Shown piece after piece: positions 1-8,040 of a stretch of DNA of 25,931 nt. Every line of letters begins with the position of its first letter. The stretch's first letter is position 1. Source of the DNA: an uncultured Odoribacter sp. (GTDB taxonomy: Bacteria; Bacteroidota; Bacteroidia; Bacteroidales; Marinifilaceae); assembly GCA_947176455.1 (NCBI GenBank), contig CAMWQQ010000001.1, positions 1 through 25,931 of the forward strand, in the 5' to 3' direction. The notes under the pieces are model-generated. The model was not told the DNA's origin and made no database searches. It saw only the letters and a program-made list of their open reading frames with translations. The translations under genes were made by a program, and so were the position numbers.

Positions 1-208
1 ATTTCAGCATCGACTTGATGCTGGTGGTCACCAGGTCTCCGGGATTGGTCTCGTCGACGTAGAACATATTGATGTCCCGGAAGAGGGTGGCGTAGATGTT
101 CAGGTGCTTGCTGATTTCAAAGCTTTTGTCGTCGTTTCTCAAGGCGGTCAGACCGCAGGTGACGACAATTGCCGTAACGGCTATGAACAGAATTTTTTTC
201 GTTTTCAT
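1..208 (-). CDS. S41 family C-terminal processing peptidase, N-terminal part only
   Basis: This is the first 69 codons of a gene that runs off the left edge. The protein begins MKTKKILFIAVTAIVV, a signal peptide or membrane anchor. It continues with a segment (KHLNIYATLFRDINMFYVDE, about residues 35-53) typical of the N-terminal region of Bacteroidota S41 (Ctp/Tsp) peptidases, which cleave proteins near their C-termini in the periplasm. The PDZ domain and the Ser/Lys catalytic residues lie outside the window. The start is the ATG at 206-208. Its position after yidD and rnpA is the usual order in this phylum, which supports the call. Its upstream region is the 22-bp repeat array. Confidence 0.75.
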   Translation of the reverse strand, partial: MKTKKILFIAVTAIVVTCGLTALRNDDKSFEISKHLNIYATLFRDINMFYVDETNPGDLVTTSIKSMLK

Positions 209-228
209 ATGGTCGCAAATTACTTGTT

Positions 229-566
229 ATATTCTTTTTTCTACCTCAATATTCTTTTTTCTACCTTCGAACGTTCTATTTTCTACCTTGGCATATTCTT
301 TTACATACTCTTGAACATTCCTTTTTCTACCCTCGTACATTCTTTTGTATGCCCCAACATTCTTTTATCTTCCCTGAAACATTCCTTTTTATACCCTTGT
401 ATATATTTCTTTACATTCCTACAACATTCCTTTACATACCCTCGAACATTCTATTTTCTACCCAGACATATTCCTTTATATACCCAGAACGTTCCTTTTT
501 CTACCCTCTCATATTCTTTTACATACCCTCAACATTCCTTTTTCCTACCCTTACATTCGATTTTAG
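229..566. repeat. Degenerate tandem repeat array, about 22-bp period, 15 full units plus one partial
   Basis: Parsed by eye, the array holds units starting at 229, 249, 271, 293, 315, 337, 357, 379, 401, 424, 446, 466, 489, 511, 532 and 553 (partial). Unit lengths are 20-23 bp. A plus-strand unit reads roughly acATTCcTTTT, then 2-3 variable bases, TACCC and t-c-g. Only 16 G occur in 338 plus-strand bases (hand count), so a minus-strand transcript would be purine-rich. A 22-bp period is not a multiple of 3 and the units drift in frame, so I do not read it as coding, although it leaves open frames on the plus strand. It fills most of the gap between yidD and the S41 peptidase gene; 567-646 shows nothing recognisable. 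Confidence 0.85.
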
Positions 567-646
567 TAAACGAAAATACGATATATTATTGAGAATTGAA
601 AGCGGAGAGCCTAAAATTAGCAAATCCCTGCCGGGCGTTGACGTTT

Positions 647-877
647 TCAGGGAACCGGGTCGTAGCCACTGCCTCCCCACGGATGACAACGTAGCAGTCG
701 CTTGATAGCCAGCCACGAACCTTTGAACGGACCGTATTTGCGGATTGCTTCCAAGGCGTATTGCGAACAGGTTGGCACGTAGCGACAGGTGGGAGGCTTG
801 AGGGGAGATATGCCGTATTGGTAGAACTTGACAAGCAGAACCAACAACCTGCCGAACAACTGTTTGAGGTATCTCAT
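647..877 (-). CDS. yidD: Membrane protein insertion efficiency factor YidD
   Basis: A 76-residue protein of the YidD family, small membrane-associated proteins that aid YidC-dependent membrane protein insertion. The family signature is nearly complete: YQYGISPL, then the cysteine-rich [19 protein letters not shown], then a [18 protein letters not shown] ending. Length fits the family (about 70-85 residues). It follows rnpA by 11 bases, as in many bacteria where rnpA, yidD and yidC cluster, so the two are probably co-transcribed. No yidC is present here. The ATG at 877 gives the expected N-terminus with a short hydrophobic helix ([16 protein letters not shown]). Confidence 0.93.
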   Translation of the reverse strand: MRYLKQLFGRLLVLLVKFYQYGISPLKPPTCRYVPTCSQYALEAIRKYGPFKGSWLAIKRLLRCHPWGGSGYDPVP

Positions 878-888
878 CTCATTGAAAA

Positions 889-1272
889 TTATAAATCCGG
901 AGCCAAGGCGGACGCTATCTTTTGCATCGCATTTTTTATGGCAAGCTCTGTTTTCGCGTAGGAAGGGAGGGTATTGTCCAGGTAGATGAAAAGGATGTCA
1001 ACGGTTTTGCCCGCTGGAATGCGGTCGTAAAATTCGTTTTTGTTCAGCCGGAACGCTTCCCGGGCAAGGCGTTTCACCCGGTTTCGCTTTACCGCGCGCT
1101 TGAATTTCTTCTTGCCGACGCTGACGGCAATGCGCGCCGGAAAGTCGCCGGGCTGGGAGGATTCCTTAAAGACAATCCGGAAAGGGTATTTCACAAAGCT
1201 ACATTTGGTAGCCAGCAGTTCATCGAGCAATTTCTTGCTACATAAACGTTCTGATTTGCGGAGTGAATACAT
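889..1272 (-). CDS. rnpA: Ribonuclease P protein component
   Basis: A 127-residue basic protein that binds the RNase P RNA and helps it mature tRNA 5' ends. The family RNR motif is present as [18 protein letters not shown] at about residues 58-75, preceded by the central strand [14 protein letters not shown]. Length is normal. The ATG at 1270-1272 gives [10 protein letters not shown], a normal RnpA start. It lies 66 bases after hemD and 11 bases before yidD, in the standard Bacteroidota order. No rpmH (L34) gene is adjacent, unlike in Proteobacteria. Confidence 0.93.
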   Translation of the reverse strand: MYSLRKSERLCSKKLLDELLATKCSFVKYPFRIVFKESSQPGDFPARIAVSVGKKKFKRAVKRNRVKRLAREAFRLNKNEFYDRIPAGKTVDILFIYLDNTLPSYAKTELAIKNAMQKIASALAPDL

Positions 1273-1338
1273 CGAAAGCCGGAGAAAGAAAACCGGAGAG
1301 CATCGGCGTGTTGACCTTCCTGCCCTCCGGCAATCGGA

Positions 1339-2100
1339 TTATTTTGTTTTGTTTTCTTTGTTGAAACGCTTGATGAAGTCCTCTATTGCCATAGTCATAG
1401 AAGGACATTGGGGCGTCGGAGCCTTGATGTCCACGCGCAGGCCGGCTTCTTCGACTGCCACAGAGGTTGCCGGACCGAACGCCCCGATAATCGTGGTGTC
1501 CTGGACAAAATCGGGGAAATTCTGGAACAACGACTTGATGCCGGAAGGAGTATAGAAAGCGATGGCATCGTATTCCTTCAAATTCTTGATATCGCTCAAA
1601 TCGCTGGCAACGGTCCGATACAAAATGGCTTTCGTGTACTTCAGATGCAATTTGTCCAGCAAGCCCGGAATGTTTTCCTTGTGGATGTCCGAAAGCGGAA
1701 CCAGGAAATTCTCCGTCTTGTGTTTTTGCAGAATCTTGGTCATATCGTCCATTTTCTTGTCACCGTAGAAAATCTTTCTTTTCCGGTAGACGATATATTT
1801 TTGCAGATAAAAAGCCGTTGCTTCCGAAATACAGAAATACTTCATCGTATCCGGTACGGCGACACGCATTTCCTGGCAAATCCTGAAAAAATGGTCGATA
1901 GCGGTACGGCTGGTGAAGATGACGGCGGTATGGTCCAGAATATTGATTCTGGTCTGCCGGAACTCCTTTGCCGTTACTCCTTCGACTTTGATAAAAGGGC
2001 GAAATTCTAATTTTAAATTGTATTTCTCAGCCAGTTCGGAATAAGGAGATTTCTCGGTGGCAGGCTGGGGTTGCGAGACAAGTATCTTTTTTATCTTCAA
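1339..2100 (-). CDS. hemD: Uroporphyrinogen-III synthase
   Basis: A 253-residue protein of the HemD fold. It cyclises hydroxymethylbilane to uroporphyrinogen III, the shared precursor of heme, siroheme and corrins. Family signs include the start KKILVSQPQP, the first-domain motif VIFTSRTAIDHFF (about residues 60-72) and the second-domain DAIAFYTPSGIKSLF (about 178-192), followed by IGAFGPATSVAVEEAG (about 206-221). HemD sequences are poorly conserved, so this rests partly on these short motifs and partly on the conserved neighbours (DUF4271 upstream, rnpA downstream). The other heme genes are not in the window. Confidence 0.85.
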   Translation of the reverse strand: MKIKKILVSQPQPATEKSPYSELAEKYNLKLEFRPFIKVEGVTAKEFRQTRINILDHTAVIFTSRTAIDHFFRICQEMRVAVPDTMKYFCISEATAFYLQKYIVYRKRKIFYGDKKMDDMTKILQKHKTENFLVPLSDIHKENIPGLLDKLHLKYTKAILYRTVASDLSDIKNLKEYDAIAFYTPSGIKSLFQNFPDFVQDTTIIGAFGPATSVAVEEAGLRVDIKAPTPQCPSMTMAIEDFIKRFNKENKTK

Positions 2101-2129
2101 GGCTATACAGTTTTAAATTCGACCCATTT

Positions 2130-2891
2130 TTATGACACGAGCTTGTACAGGACAAGCAACGGCATAATTTCAAGGGTACAAAGGTACAAAATCATATATA
2201 AAATAGAAACCCTATGCGCGAATAATATCTCAATCCACCGGATATTTTTAACAATCATCAGTAAACCGAAAGCAAATATAACTATCTTGACGAGAGGAAG
2301 TACTGCGAAACTTTTCACGAAAAAGAGCGAGAGGACGAAGGGGGACAGGACCAGTCCGATGACGATGTGATAGGTCCAGATATTGATTGCCATTTCGTGG
2401 GCGGTGCTTCTGGCATTGAACGTCCAGCCCGACAAGCGCACGAACATCAGCAACAGGATATGGAAAAGGGAAAGTCCCACGAAATAATAAAGCGAATGAA
2501 GGGTCAGAAAACTGCCGTGGACGACGAAAGAGAGAAATACCGCCAGAGCGGAAAAAGAAAGTCCAAGCGTCAGGCCATAGCATACAAGATTGGATGAAAT
2601 ACCTTCATTTTGGACTACATCCGCCTTCTTCCGATTGATGAAGATATTAAACAGGTGATACAACAAATCCCTGCCCCGGAGCCGGATGAAGGCGAATATG
2701 ACCATAAAAACAATCGTGAACAGCAGATAGCCCGTCAAGCCGGTGTTTGTGTCGAGCCGGACATAGGGCAAATCGCAGACAGGCGGGCTGTATGCTTCAA
2801 ATGCAACCGTATCCGTTTCTGTTCCGCAGACGGTCTGAGCCGTCGCTCCGAGGGAATCAGAAAGAAAAGATGTTGTATTTGTATTTGGCAT
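2130..2891 (-). CDS. DUF4271 domain-containing integral membrane protein
   Basis: A 253-residue protein with about six hydrophobic helices (roughly residues 54-70, 104-123, 130-150, 172-193, 198-216 and 226-248) after a polar 50-residue N-terminus. The layout, and its place directly before hemD, match the Bacteroidota DUF4271 family, whose function is unknown. The start at 2891 overlaps the 3' end of the PorP/SprF-like gene by 35 bases. There is no good in-frame ATG until residue 63, inside the first helix, so the overlap is probably real and suggests translational coupling. Hem genes downstream hint at co-expression, not at a shared role. Confidence 0.8.
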   Translation of the reverse strand: MPNTNTTSFLSDSLGATAQTVCGTETDTVAFEAYSPPVCDLPYVRLDTNTGLTGYLLFTIVFMVIFAFIRLRGRDLLYHLFNIFINRKKADVVQNEGISSNLVCYGLTLGLSFSALAVFLSFVVHGSFLTLHSLYYFVGLSLFHILLLMFVRLSGWTFNARSTAHEMAINIWTYHIVIGLVLSPFVLSLFFVKSFAVLPLVKIVIFAFGLLMIVKNIRWIEILFAHRVSILYMILYLCTLEIMPLLVLYKLVS

Positions 2892-3921
2892 TGAACTTGT
2901 ATGCGATGTTGAAACTGATTTCGTGCGAACCCTCCGTGGTCTTCACCAGATTGCCCAGGGACATATCGTAGGAATAGGCGATGCGGTACTCGATTCTCTT
3001 CTGTGGGGAATTCAGTTTCACGCCCAATTTGAACACGAAAGCCTTGTAGTTTTCGTTGGAACTGTTCAATAGCTGGGAACTGTACCATATACCGCAGAAC
3101 AACGGGTCGGAGATGATGTCTGTTCCGATGACTAAATTGTTGAAGGAAGAGGACGACATAATTTTTTCTCCCCTGTTTTCAAACAACAGTCCGGGGCAGG
3201 CGAAAAGACTGCTTTTTTTGTCGAGGCTATACAACGAGGTCCGGATGTAGCTTTGCCATTGCAGGCTGATTTTTATCGGCAACCGGGCTTTGCCTTCGAT
3301 GAAATTGTCCTTGGGACGGGTGAAATGGTTGACGGAAAATCCGATGTAGTTGTCCATAAACTCCCGGTAATTGCGTTCCCAGGGAATATAAGCCATTGCA
3401 CCGACGCTGAAATCCCAATAGTTCGCCTTTTCACTGACTTCGACCGGCGTGGAGACGTTGATGACGTTTCCATATATCTCGTGGAGATTCCCTGAATAGA
3501 CGTATTTGTTGAAATTCAACCGCTTGTCGTTATAACTTCCCTTCACGCCCAATTGGAAATAAATGTTCCTTTCCTTGTTGAAATACCCCCGCCAGGAATA
3601 GGACAAGCCCGCGTGGGTGGACTTGATGAACCCGCCACCTTCATCGCTCGACAGGGCATACAATCCGAATCCGTAACTGTTGTACGTTTTCAAGTCAACG
3701 GAAAGATGTATGTTGGAGAAATTGCCTGGGAATTTTGGCCATAGCTTCCGGTAAGTCAACAAACCGTTTAAGGTTCCCTCCTTCAAACCCGTAAAAGCCG
3801 GATTGTAATAATTCCGGTTTTCCCAATACTGTGAAAACGCCTGGTCTTGGGCGGAAGCAGTTCGGGAAAGCGCGAAAAGCAACACATAAAACAGAATCCT
3901 ATTTTTAGTGGCAATTTGCAT
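2857..3921 (-). CDS. PorP/SprF family type IX secretion-associated outer-membrane protein
   Basis: A 354-residue exported protein. Residues 1-24 are a signal peptide ending TASA, followed by QDQAFSQYWENRNYYNPAFTG (split here as QDQAFSQ, YWENRNYY, NPAFTG), the hallmark N-terminus of PorP/SprF proteins. The rest is rich in alternating aromatic strands and ends on FNAKYKYNIFSF, as expected for an outer-membrane beta-barrel with a C-terminal aromatic. PorP/SprF proteins partner type IX secretion substrates or gliding adhesins at the outer membrane. No large secreted partner gene is adjacent, so its client is unknown. A well-formed promoter lies just upstream (3947-3977). Confidence 0.85.
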   Translation of the reverse strand: MQIATKNRILFYVLLFALSRTASAQDQAFSQYWENRNYYNPAFTGLKEGTLNGLLTYRKLWPKFPGNFSNIHLSVDLKTYNSYGFGLYALSSDEGGGFIKSTHAGLSYSWRGYFNKERNIYFQLGVKGSYNDKRLNFNKYVYSGNLHEIYGNVINVSTPVEVSEKANYWDFSVGAMAYIPWERNYREFMDNYIGFSVNHFTRPKDNFIEGKARLPIKISLQWQSYIRTSLYSLDKKSSLFACPGLLFENRGEKIMSSSSFNNLVIGTDIISDPLFCGIWYSSQLLNSSNENYKAFVFKLGVKLNSPQKRIEYRIAYSYDMSLGNLVKTTEGSHEISFNIAYKFNAKYKYNIFSF

Positions 3922-3946
3922 TATGGTTTGAATTGGAATTTGGGTG

Positions 3947-3977
3947 CAAAGATATAAAAAAGACTACTCATTAACAA
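3947..3977 (-). promoter_or_regulatory. Bacteroidetes-type promoter for the PorP/SprF-DUF4271-hemD-rnpA-yidD genes
   Basis: On the minus strand there is TTG (3977-3975), then 20 bases, then TATCTTTG (3954-3947), matching the TTG / TAnnTTTG sigma consensus of this phylum. The start codon of the PorP-like gene follows about 25 bases later. It lies in the short gap after polA. Confidence 0.65.
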
Positions 3978-3997
3978 GCCTTGAACAAAATACGCGT

Positions 3998-6685
3998 TTA
4001 ATGCGCCTCATACCAGTTGGCGCCGAAACCGGTGCTTACTGTCAATGGGACAGAGAGTTTGACGATGTGTTCCATACAATCGGTCACCAGCTCTTTTAAC
4101 AAATCTTGTTCTGATTTATGGCATTTAAAATTCAGTTCATCGTGCACTTGAATCAGCATCCTGGACTTCAGTCCCTCTTCCCGGATGCGCCGGTGGATAC
4201 ATATCATCGCCATTTTGATGATGTCCGCCGAGGAGCCTTGAATGGGCGCATTAATGGCATTTCGTTCCGCCATACCCCGGACAACGGCGTTTCGGGAATT
4301 GATGTCGCGCAAATACCGCCGTCTGCCCATAATGGTTTCCACGTACTCCTTCTTCCGGGCTTTCTCCACCGCCTCCTCCATATACCGCTTGACCCCCGGG
4401 TACAATTCAAAATAGCCGTCAATCAACTCCTTGCCCTCCTTCCGGCTGATGCGCAACCGCTCCGCCAGCCCCCAAGCAGAAATGCCATAAATTATTCCAA
4501 AATTGGCAGTTTTTGCCCGCCGGCGCATTTCCGGAGTGACCTCGTCTATGGAGACGTGGTAAATCTTGGAGGCGGTAGCCGTGTGCACGTCGATGCCGTG
4601 ATTGAAGGCGTGAATCAATTCCGTGTCCTGGCTGAGATGCGCCATTAGCCGGAGTTCCACCTGGGAATAATCGGCGGAAAAAAAGACGTAATCGCTGTCA
4701 CCGGGGACGAAAGCCTTGCGAATCTTCCGCCCTTCCTCTGTCCGGATTGGAATGTTCTGCAAATTGGGGTTCAGACTGCTCAGCCTGCCAGTCGATGCTT
4801 CCGCCTGGTTGAAATGGGTGTGGATTTTATGGGTGGCGGGGTCCACGAAGGTCGGAAGCGCCTCGGCGTAAGTTGACAGCAATTTTTTCAAGCCCCGGTA
4901 TTCCAATATTTGATGCACTATTGGATGTTTATCTTCCAATTTTGTAAGAATTTGTTCGGAGGTGCTGTATTGTCCGGACTTGGTTTTCTTGTGGTTGCTG
5001 TCGATGTTCAACTTGTCGAAGAGAATCTCCCCCAGTTGTTTCGGTGAACTGATGTTGAACTCCTGGTTCGCCAGGGCATAGATTTCCTTTTCGATGACGT
5101 CGGTGCGGGCTTTCAATTCGGCGGAAATCCGTTTCAGCTCGTCCCGGTCGATGCTGACCCCTTCGTATTCCATATCCGCCAGCACGAACACCAGAGGCAT
5201 CTCGATGTCGTTGTAAAGGGAGAGCAGACCGGTCTGTTGCAAGTCGGCTTGAAGTTTTTCGCGCAACTGGAAAACAATGTCCGTCTTTTCGGTGGAGTCG
5301 TTGTCTTCCGTGGCTTCCGCGTCAAAAAACAGCGTCAATTGCGGATCCTCCTTCTTCGTGCCCGAAAGTTTGTAATTCAGGTATTCCAAGGCGATTCGGT
5401 CCAATTCGTGCGACATATCCGGATGCAGGACGTAATGGGCAATCTTGATGTCGAAAATCTTGTTTTTCAAACTGATGTCCGCCCTTTTCAACCAAATGAT
5501 GTCATTCTTTACATCGGCGGAAATCAACGTCTTGTTTCCGTTTTCAAATACGGACTGGAATTGCCGTATGATTTCCCGGGCGGTATTCTTGTCGGCGGGC
5601 AGGTTGACGTAATCGACCCGGTGCATCGCGAAGGAAAAGCAGAGCCGGGTGGGCCAGGTGCTGTACAGGGCGTCGGACTTGCCAGCCATATGCAGGGCAA
5701 ACACGTCGGCTCCTTCCAGTTCCTTGGTCAGTCCGGCAATGTCTTGCGAACGGTCGGTATAACAAAATTGGATGTCGGACAGTTTTTCCGGCTTTTCTTC
5801 CTCTTCTTCCGTGTTCAGGACGCGTTTGGTGAGGGAAAACAATTCGAGTTCCTTGAAAATCGGCTCCAGCACCTGGGCGTCGATGTGCCGTTTTTCCAGA
5901 TTCTCCGGCACGATGTCCGTGGGAACTTCCGTGCAAATGGTGACCAGGGTGCGGGACAGGTGCACGGTCGGCTGGCAGTCCAGCAGGTTCTGCCGTTGCT
6001 TCCCTTTCAGCTCGTCGATGTGGGCATAGATGCCGTCGATGTCCCCGTACTTGTACACCAGGGCGGAGGCGCTTTTGGGACCGATGCCGGAGCATCCCGG
6101 CACGTTGTCGGCGGTGTCACCCATAAGTCCCAGGATGTCGATGACCTGCTCCACCCGTTCGATGCCGAAATGGTCCAGGACTTCCGGAATGCCCCATACC
6201 TCCGACTTGTTTCCGGCGCGTCCGGGCTTGTACATAAAAATCTTCTCGCTGACGATTTGCGCGTAATCCTTGTCGGGCGTAATCATATAGACCGTGTACC
6301 CCTCCTTTTCCGCCTTCTTCGCCAAGGTGCCGATGAGGTCGTCCGCCTCGTAGCCGGGAGCGTCGATGCAGGAAATGCCGAGTCCCGCGATGATTTGTTT
6401 GATATAAGGAACGGATTTCCGCAAATCCTCAGGCATCGGGGGACGCTGAGCCTTGTAGGGCGTGTACATCTTATGCCGGAACGTGGGACCGTCCGGGTCG
6501 AACACCACGGCGATGTGCGTGGGCTTTTCCAACTCCAGCAATTCCAGCAGAAAATTGCAAAATCCGAACGTGGCGGAAGTATTGATGCCGGTCGTGGTAA
6601 TCCGGGGATTGTTGATGAATGCGTAATAAGAGCGGTATATCAGCGCATAGGCATCCAGTAGGAACAAAGTTTTCGTGTCGGACAT
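3998..6685 (-). CDS. polA: DNA polymerase I, with a degenerate 3'-5' exonuclease domain
   Basis: An 895-residue family A polymerase for repair and Okazaki-fragment processing. The 5' nuclease domain (about 1-290) is intact: LLDAYALIYRS, GYEADD (111-116), TPDKD (136-140), GLMGDTADNVPG (186-197) and the helix-hairpin GIGPKSA. The polymerase domain has motif A DYSQVELR (672-679), motif B RRRAKTANFGIIYG (721-734) and motif C QVHDE (846-850). The middle domain (about 300-480) aligns with the E. coli proofreading domain, but the FDTET motif reads ALHMA. By my alignment E. coli D355 becomes H332 and E357 becomes A334, while D424 (D395) and D501 (D469) remain. The enzyme therefore probably does not proofread. 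The linker before this domain is acidic (EEEEE, 293-297). Confidence 0.97.
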   Translation of the reverse strand: MSDTKTLFLLDAYALIYRSYYAFINNPRITTTGINTSATFGFCNFLLELLELEKPTHIAVVFDPDGPTFRHKMYTPYKAQRPPMPEDLRKSVPYIKQIIAGLGISCIDAPGYEADDLIGTLAKKAEKEGYTVYMITPDKDYAQIVSEKIFMYKPGRAGNKSEVWGIPEVLDHFGIERVEQVIDILGLMGDTADNVPGCSGIGPKSASALVYKYGDIDGIYAHIDELKGKQRQNLLDCQPTVHLSRTLVTICTEVPTDIVPENLEKRHIDAQVLEPIFKELELFSLTKRVLNTEEEEEKPEKLSDIQFCYTDRSQDIAGLTKELEGADVFALHMAGKSDALYSTWPTRLCFSFAMHRVDYVNLPADKNTAREIIRQFQSVFENGNKTLISADVKNDIIWLKRADISLKNKIFDIKIAHYVLHPDMSHELDRIALEYLNYKLSGTKKEDPQLTLFFDAEATEDNDSTEKTDIVFQLREKLQADLQQTGLLSLYNDIEMPLVFVLADMEYEGVSIDRDELKRISAELKARTDVIEKEIYALANQEFNISSPKQLGEILFDKLNIDSNHKKTKSGQYSTSEQILTKLEDKHPIVHQILEYRGLKKLLSTYAEALPTFVDPATHKIHTHFNQAEASTGRLSSLNPNLQNIPIRTEEGRKIRKAFVPGDSDYVFFSADYSQVELRLMAHLSQDTELIHAFNHGIDVHTATASKIYHVSIDEVTPEMRRRAKTANFGIIYGISAWGLAERLRISRKEGKELIDGYFELYPGVKRYMEEAVEKARKKEYVETIMGRRRYLRDINSRNAVVRGMAERNAINAPIQGSSADIIKMAMICIHRRIREEGLKSRMLIQVHDELNFKCHKSEQDLLKELVTDCMEHIVKLSVPLTVSTGFGANWYEAH

Positions 6686-6779
6686 AGTTTGTGGTACGAT
6701 TAAATTATGTCTGGCGAAGATACGACAATAAAACGAGGATTCACAGCCCGAAAAATAATAAAGTATCCACGCCCCCCAT

Positions 6780-6845
6780 ACTTTATAAACCTTATGAACT
6801 TTATAACTTTAAAAACTTTATGAACTTTATAACTTTATAAACTTT
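6780..6845. repeat. A/T-rich 9-mer tandem repeat (ACTTTATRA)
   Basis: The stretch is built of eight units, mostly 9 bases, that read ACTTTATAA, ACCTTATGA, ACTTTATAA, CTTTAAAA, ACTTTATGA, ACTTTATAA, CTTTATAA and ACTTT. This also gives a 26-base near-duplication. It stops six bases before the TATCTTTG element, so it occupies the place where the -33 region of that promoter would be. Confidence 0.8.
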
Positions 6846-6850
6846 CGATA

Positions 6851-6858
6851 TATCTTTG
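6851..6858 (+). promoter_or_regulatory. Promoter -7 element for the DAHP synthase/chorismate mutase gene
   Basis: TATCTTTG fits TAnnTTTG and lies 56 bases before the ATG. No TTG is found at the usual distance upstream, where the 9-mer repeats lie, so this promoter may be weak or helped by an activator. Confidence 0.45.
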
Positions 6859-6914
6859 ACACGGCATCCCGGCGGGATGTGGAACAAGATAACCTTTGAA
6901 TCAAAAGAAACACG

Positions 6915-8003
6915 ATGCAGTTGGATATCATCAAGGCGGAAGAATGGGGATTGTTTGCGGACACGACCCGTCCGGTGGTCATTGCCGGACCGTGCAGTGC
7001 CGAAAGCGAACAGCAACTTTTTGAAACGGCGAAGGCGTTGAAAGCCGGAGGAATCGGCGTGCTGAGGGCGGGGATATGGAAGCCCCGTACCCGCCCGAAC
7101 AGCTTCGAGGGCGTCGGGGAGGTCGGATTGCAATGGATGCGACGGGTGAGGGAGGAATTGGGGATGAAGGTGGCGACGGAGGTCGCCAACGTGAAACACG
7201 TCGGCGAGGCGTTGAAGGCGGGAATGGATATGTTGTGGCTCGGAGCCCGGACCACGGCGAATCCTTTTGCCATTCAGGAAATCGCGGATGCGCTGAAAGG
7301 CGCCGACATCCCCGTGCTGGTCAAGAATCCCGTCAATCCCGACGTGGAACTGTGGATTGGGGCGTTGGAGCGGTTGAACCTCGCGGGATTGAAAAAAATC
7401 GGGGTCATCCACCGGGGCTTCTCCGTCTATGGGGAGGCGAAATACCGCAATATGCCCCAGTGGCAGTTGCCCATTGAAATCAAGCGCCGTTTCCCGGAGA
7501 TGCTGATGATTTGCGACCCCAGCCACATTGCCGGGAAAAGAGAGTACGTCCCCGAAATCGCCCAGCAGGCAATGGATTTGGGATTCGACGGACTGATTGT
7601 CGAGTCGCACATCTGTCCCGAAACCGCCCTCAGCGACGCCACACAGCAACTCACTCCGGCGGATTTGGCGGATATGCTCGGAAAACTGGTCATCCGAAAA
7701 ATCGATTCCGAAAGCCTGGAATACAGGGAAAATATGGACGACTTGCGGGCGCGCATCGACGGCATCGACGATGAACTGCTGGAGCTCCTGGCAAGCCGTA
7801 TGCGCATTTCCGACGAAATCGGCAGATACAAGAAACAGAACAACATCACCATATTGCAACCCGGCCGTTGGGAAAAAGTGCTGGCGAAAGTGTTTGAAAA
7901 AGGCAGGGAAAAAGGATTGGACTGCGAATTTCTGGAAAAACTTTTCAAAGCGATACACCAGGCGTCCATTGACCGACAGACGGAAATAATGAGCCGGGAT
8001 TGA
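6915..8003 (+). CDS. Bifunctional DAHP synthase / chorismate mutase
   Basis: A 362-residue fusion. The N-terminal part (about 1-265) is a 3-deoxy-7-phosphoheptulonate synthase of the KDPG-aldolase-like type, joining phosphoenolpyruvate and erythrose 4-phosphate in the first shikimate step. Visible motifs are IAGPCSAES (23-31), RAGIWKPRTRP, KNPVNPD, IHRGFS, CDPSHIAGKR and VESHICPE. The C-terminal part (about 275-355) is an AroQ-type chorismate mutase with an all-helical pattern beginning MDDLRARIDGIDDELLELLASR. Such fusions are standard in Bacteroidota and allow feedback control through the mutase domain. Usually pheA and tyrA genes sit close by; here the gene stands alone between polA and the B12 operon. 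Confidence 0.93.
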   Translation: MQLDIIKAEEWGLFADTTRPVVIAGPCSAESEQQLFETAKALKAGGIGVLRAGIWKPRTRPNSFEGVGEVGLQWMRRVREELGMKVATEVANVKHVGEALKAGMDMLWLGARTTANPFAIQEIADALKGADIPVLVKNPVNPDVELWIGALERLNLAGLKKIGVIHRGFSVYGEAKYRNMPQWQLPIEIKRRFPEMLMICDPSHIAGKREYVPEIAQQAMDLGFDGLIVESHICPETALSDATQQLTPADLADMLGKLVIRKIDSESLEYRENMDDLRARIDGIDDELLELLASRMRISDEIGRYKKQNNITILQPGRWEKVLAKVFEKGREKGLDCEFLEKLFKAIHQASIDRQTEIMSRD

Positions 8004-8024
8004 AAAAAAATAAAAATTCCTTTT

Positions 8025-8040
8025 CTTTTTGGAGAAAAAG
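8025..8040 (+). terminator. Weak hairpin after the DAHP synthase gene
   Basis: CTTTTT and AAAAAG pair around GGAG, 22 bases after the stop codon, followed by A/T-rich sequence. The stem has almost no G/C pairs, and the site overlaps the -33 element of the next promoter, so termination here is doubtful. Confidence 0.25.

Larger units (their letters stand above)
6686..6914. other. Divergent intergenic region between polA and the DAHP synthase gene
   Basis: These 229 bases separate two divergent genes. On the polA side there is only a weak match to the -7 element (TATCTTCG, minus strand, 6722-6715). In the middle is a perfect 9-base inverted repeat, ATAAAGTAT (6758-6766) and ATACTTTAT (6778-6786), around an 11-base C-rich loop. 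Next come the 9-mer repeats and the promoter element listed separately. A short leader hairpin, GCATCCC (6864-6870) with GGGATGT (6874-6880), lies just after the expected start of transcription. Confidence 0.6.

Noticed and set aside
229..566. CRISPR array
   Set aside because: Units follow each other without unique spacers, are only 20-23 bp and are too degenerate. No cas genes are present.
104..705. Long plus-strand open frames over the 22-bp array that look like a repetitive Phe/Tyr/Ser/Pro protein
   Set aside because: They arise from a G-poor tandem repeat with few stops. The repeat period is not a multiple of three, units drift in frame, and one frame runs over the hemD-side genes' opposite strand without homology.
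5237..6661. A 474-codon plus-strand open frame opposite polA
   Set aside because: It lies wholly antisense to well-conserved polA motifs, and its translation is rich in Val/Gly/Phe/Gln with no domain, as expected from an antisense shadow.
6801..7958. A 385-codon minus-strand open frame opposite the DAHP synthase/chorismate mutase gene
   Set aside because: It is antisense to a fully conserved enzyme and its translation shows no recognisable motif. Its end falls in the 9-mer repeats.
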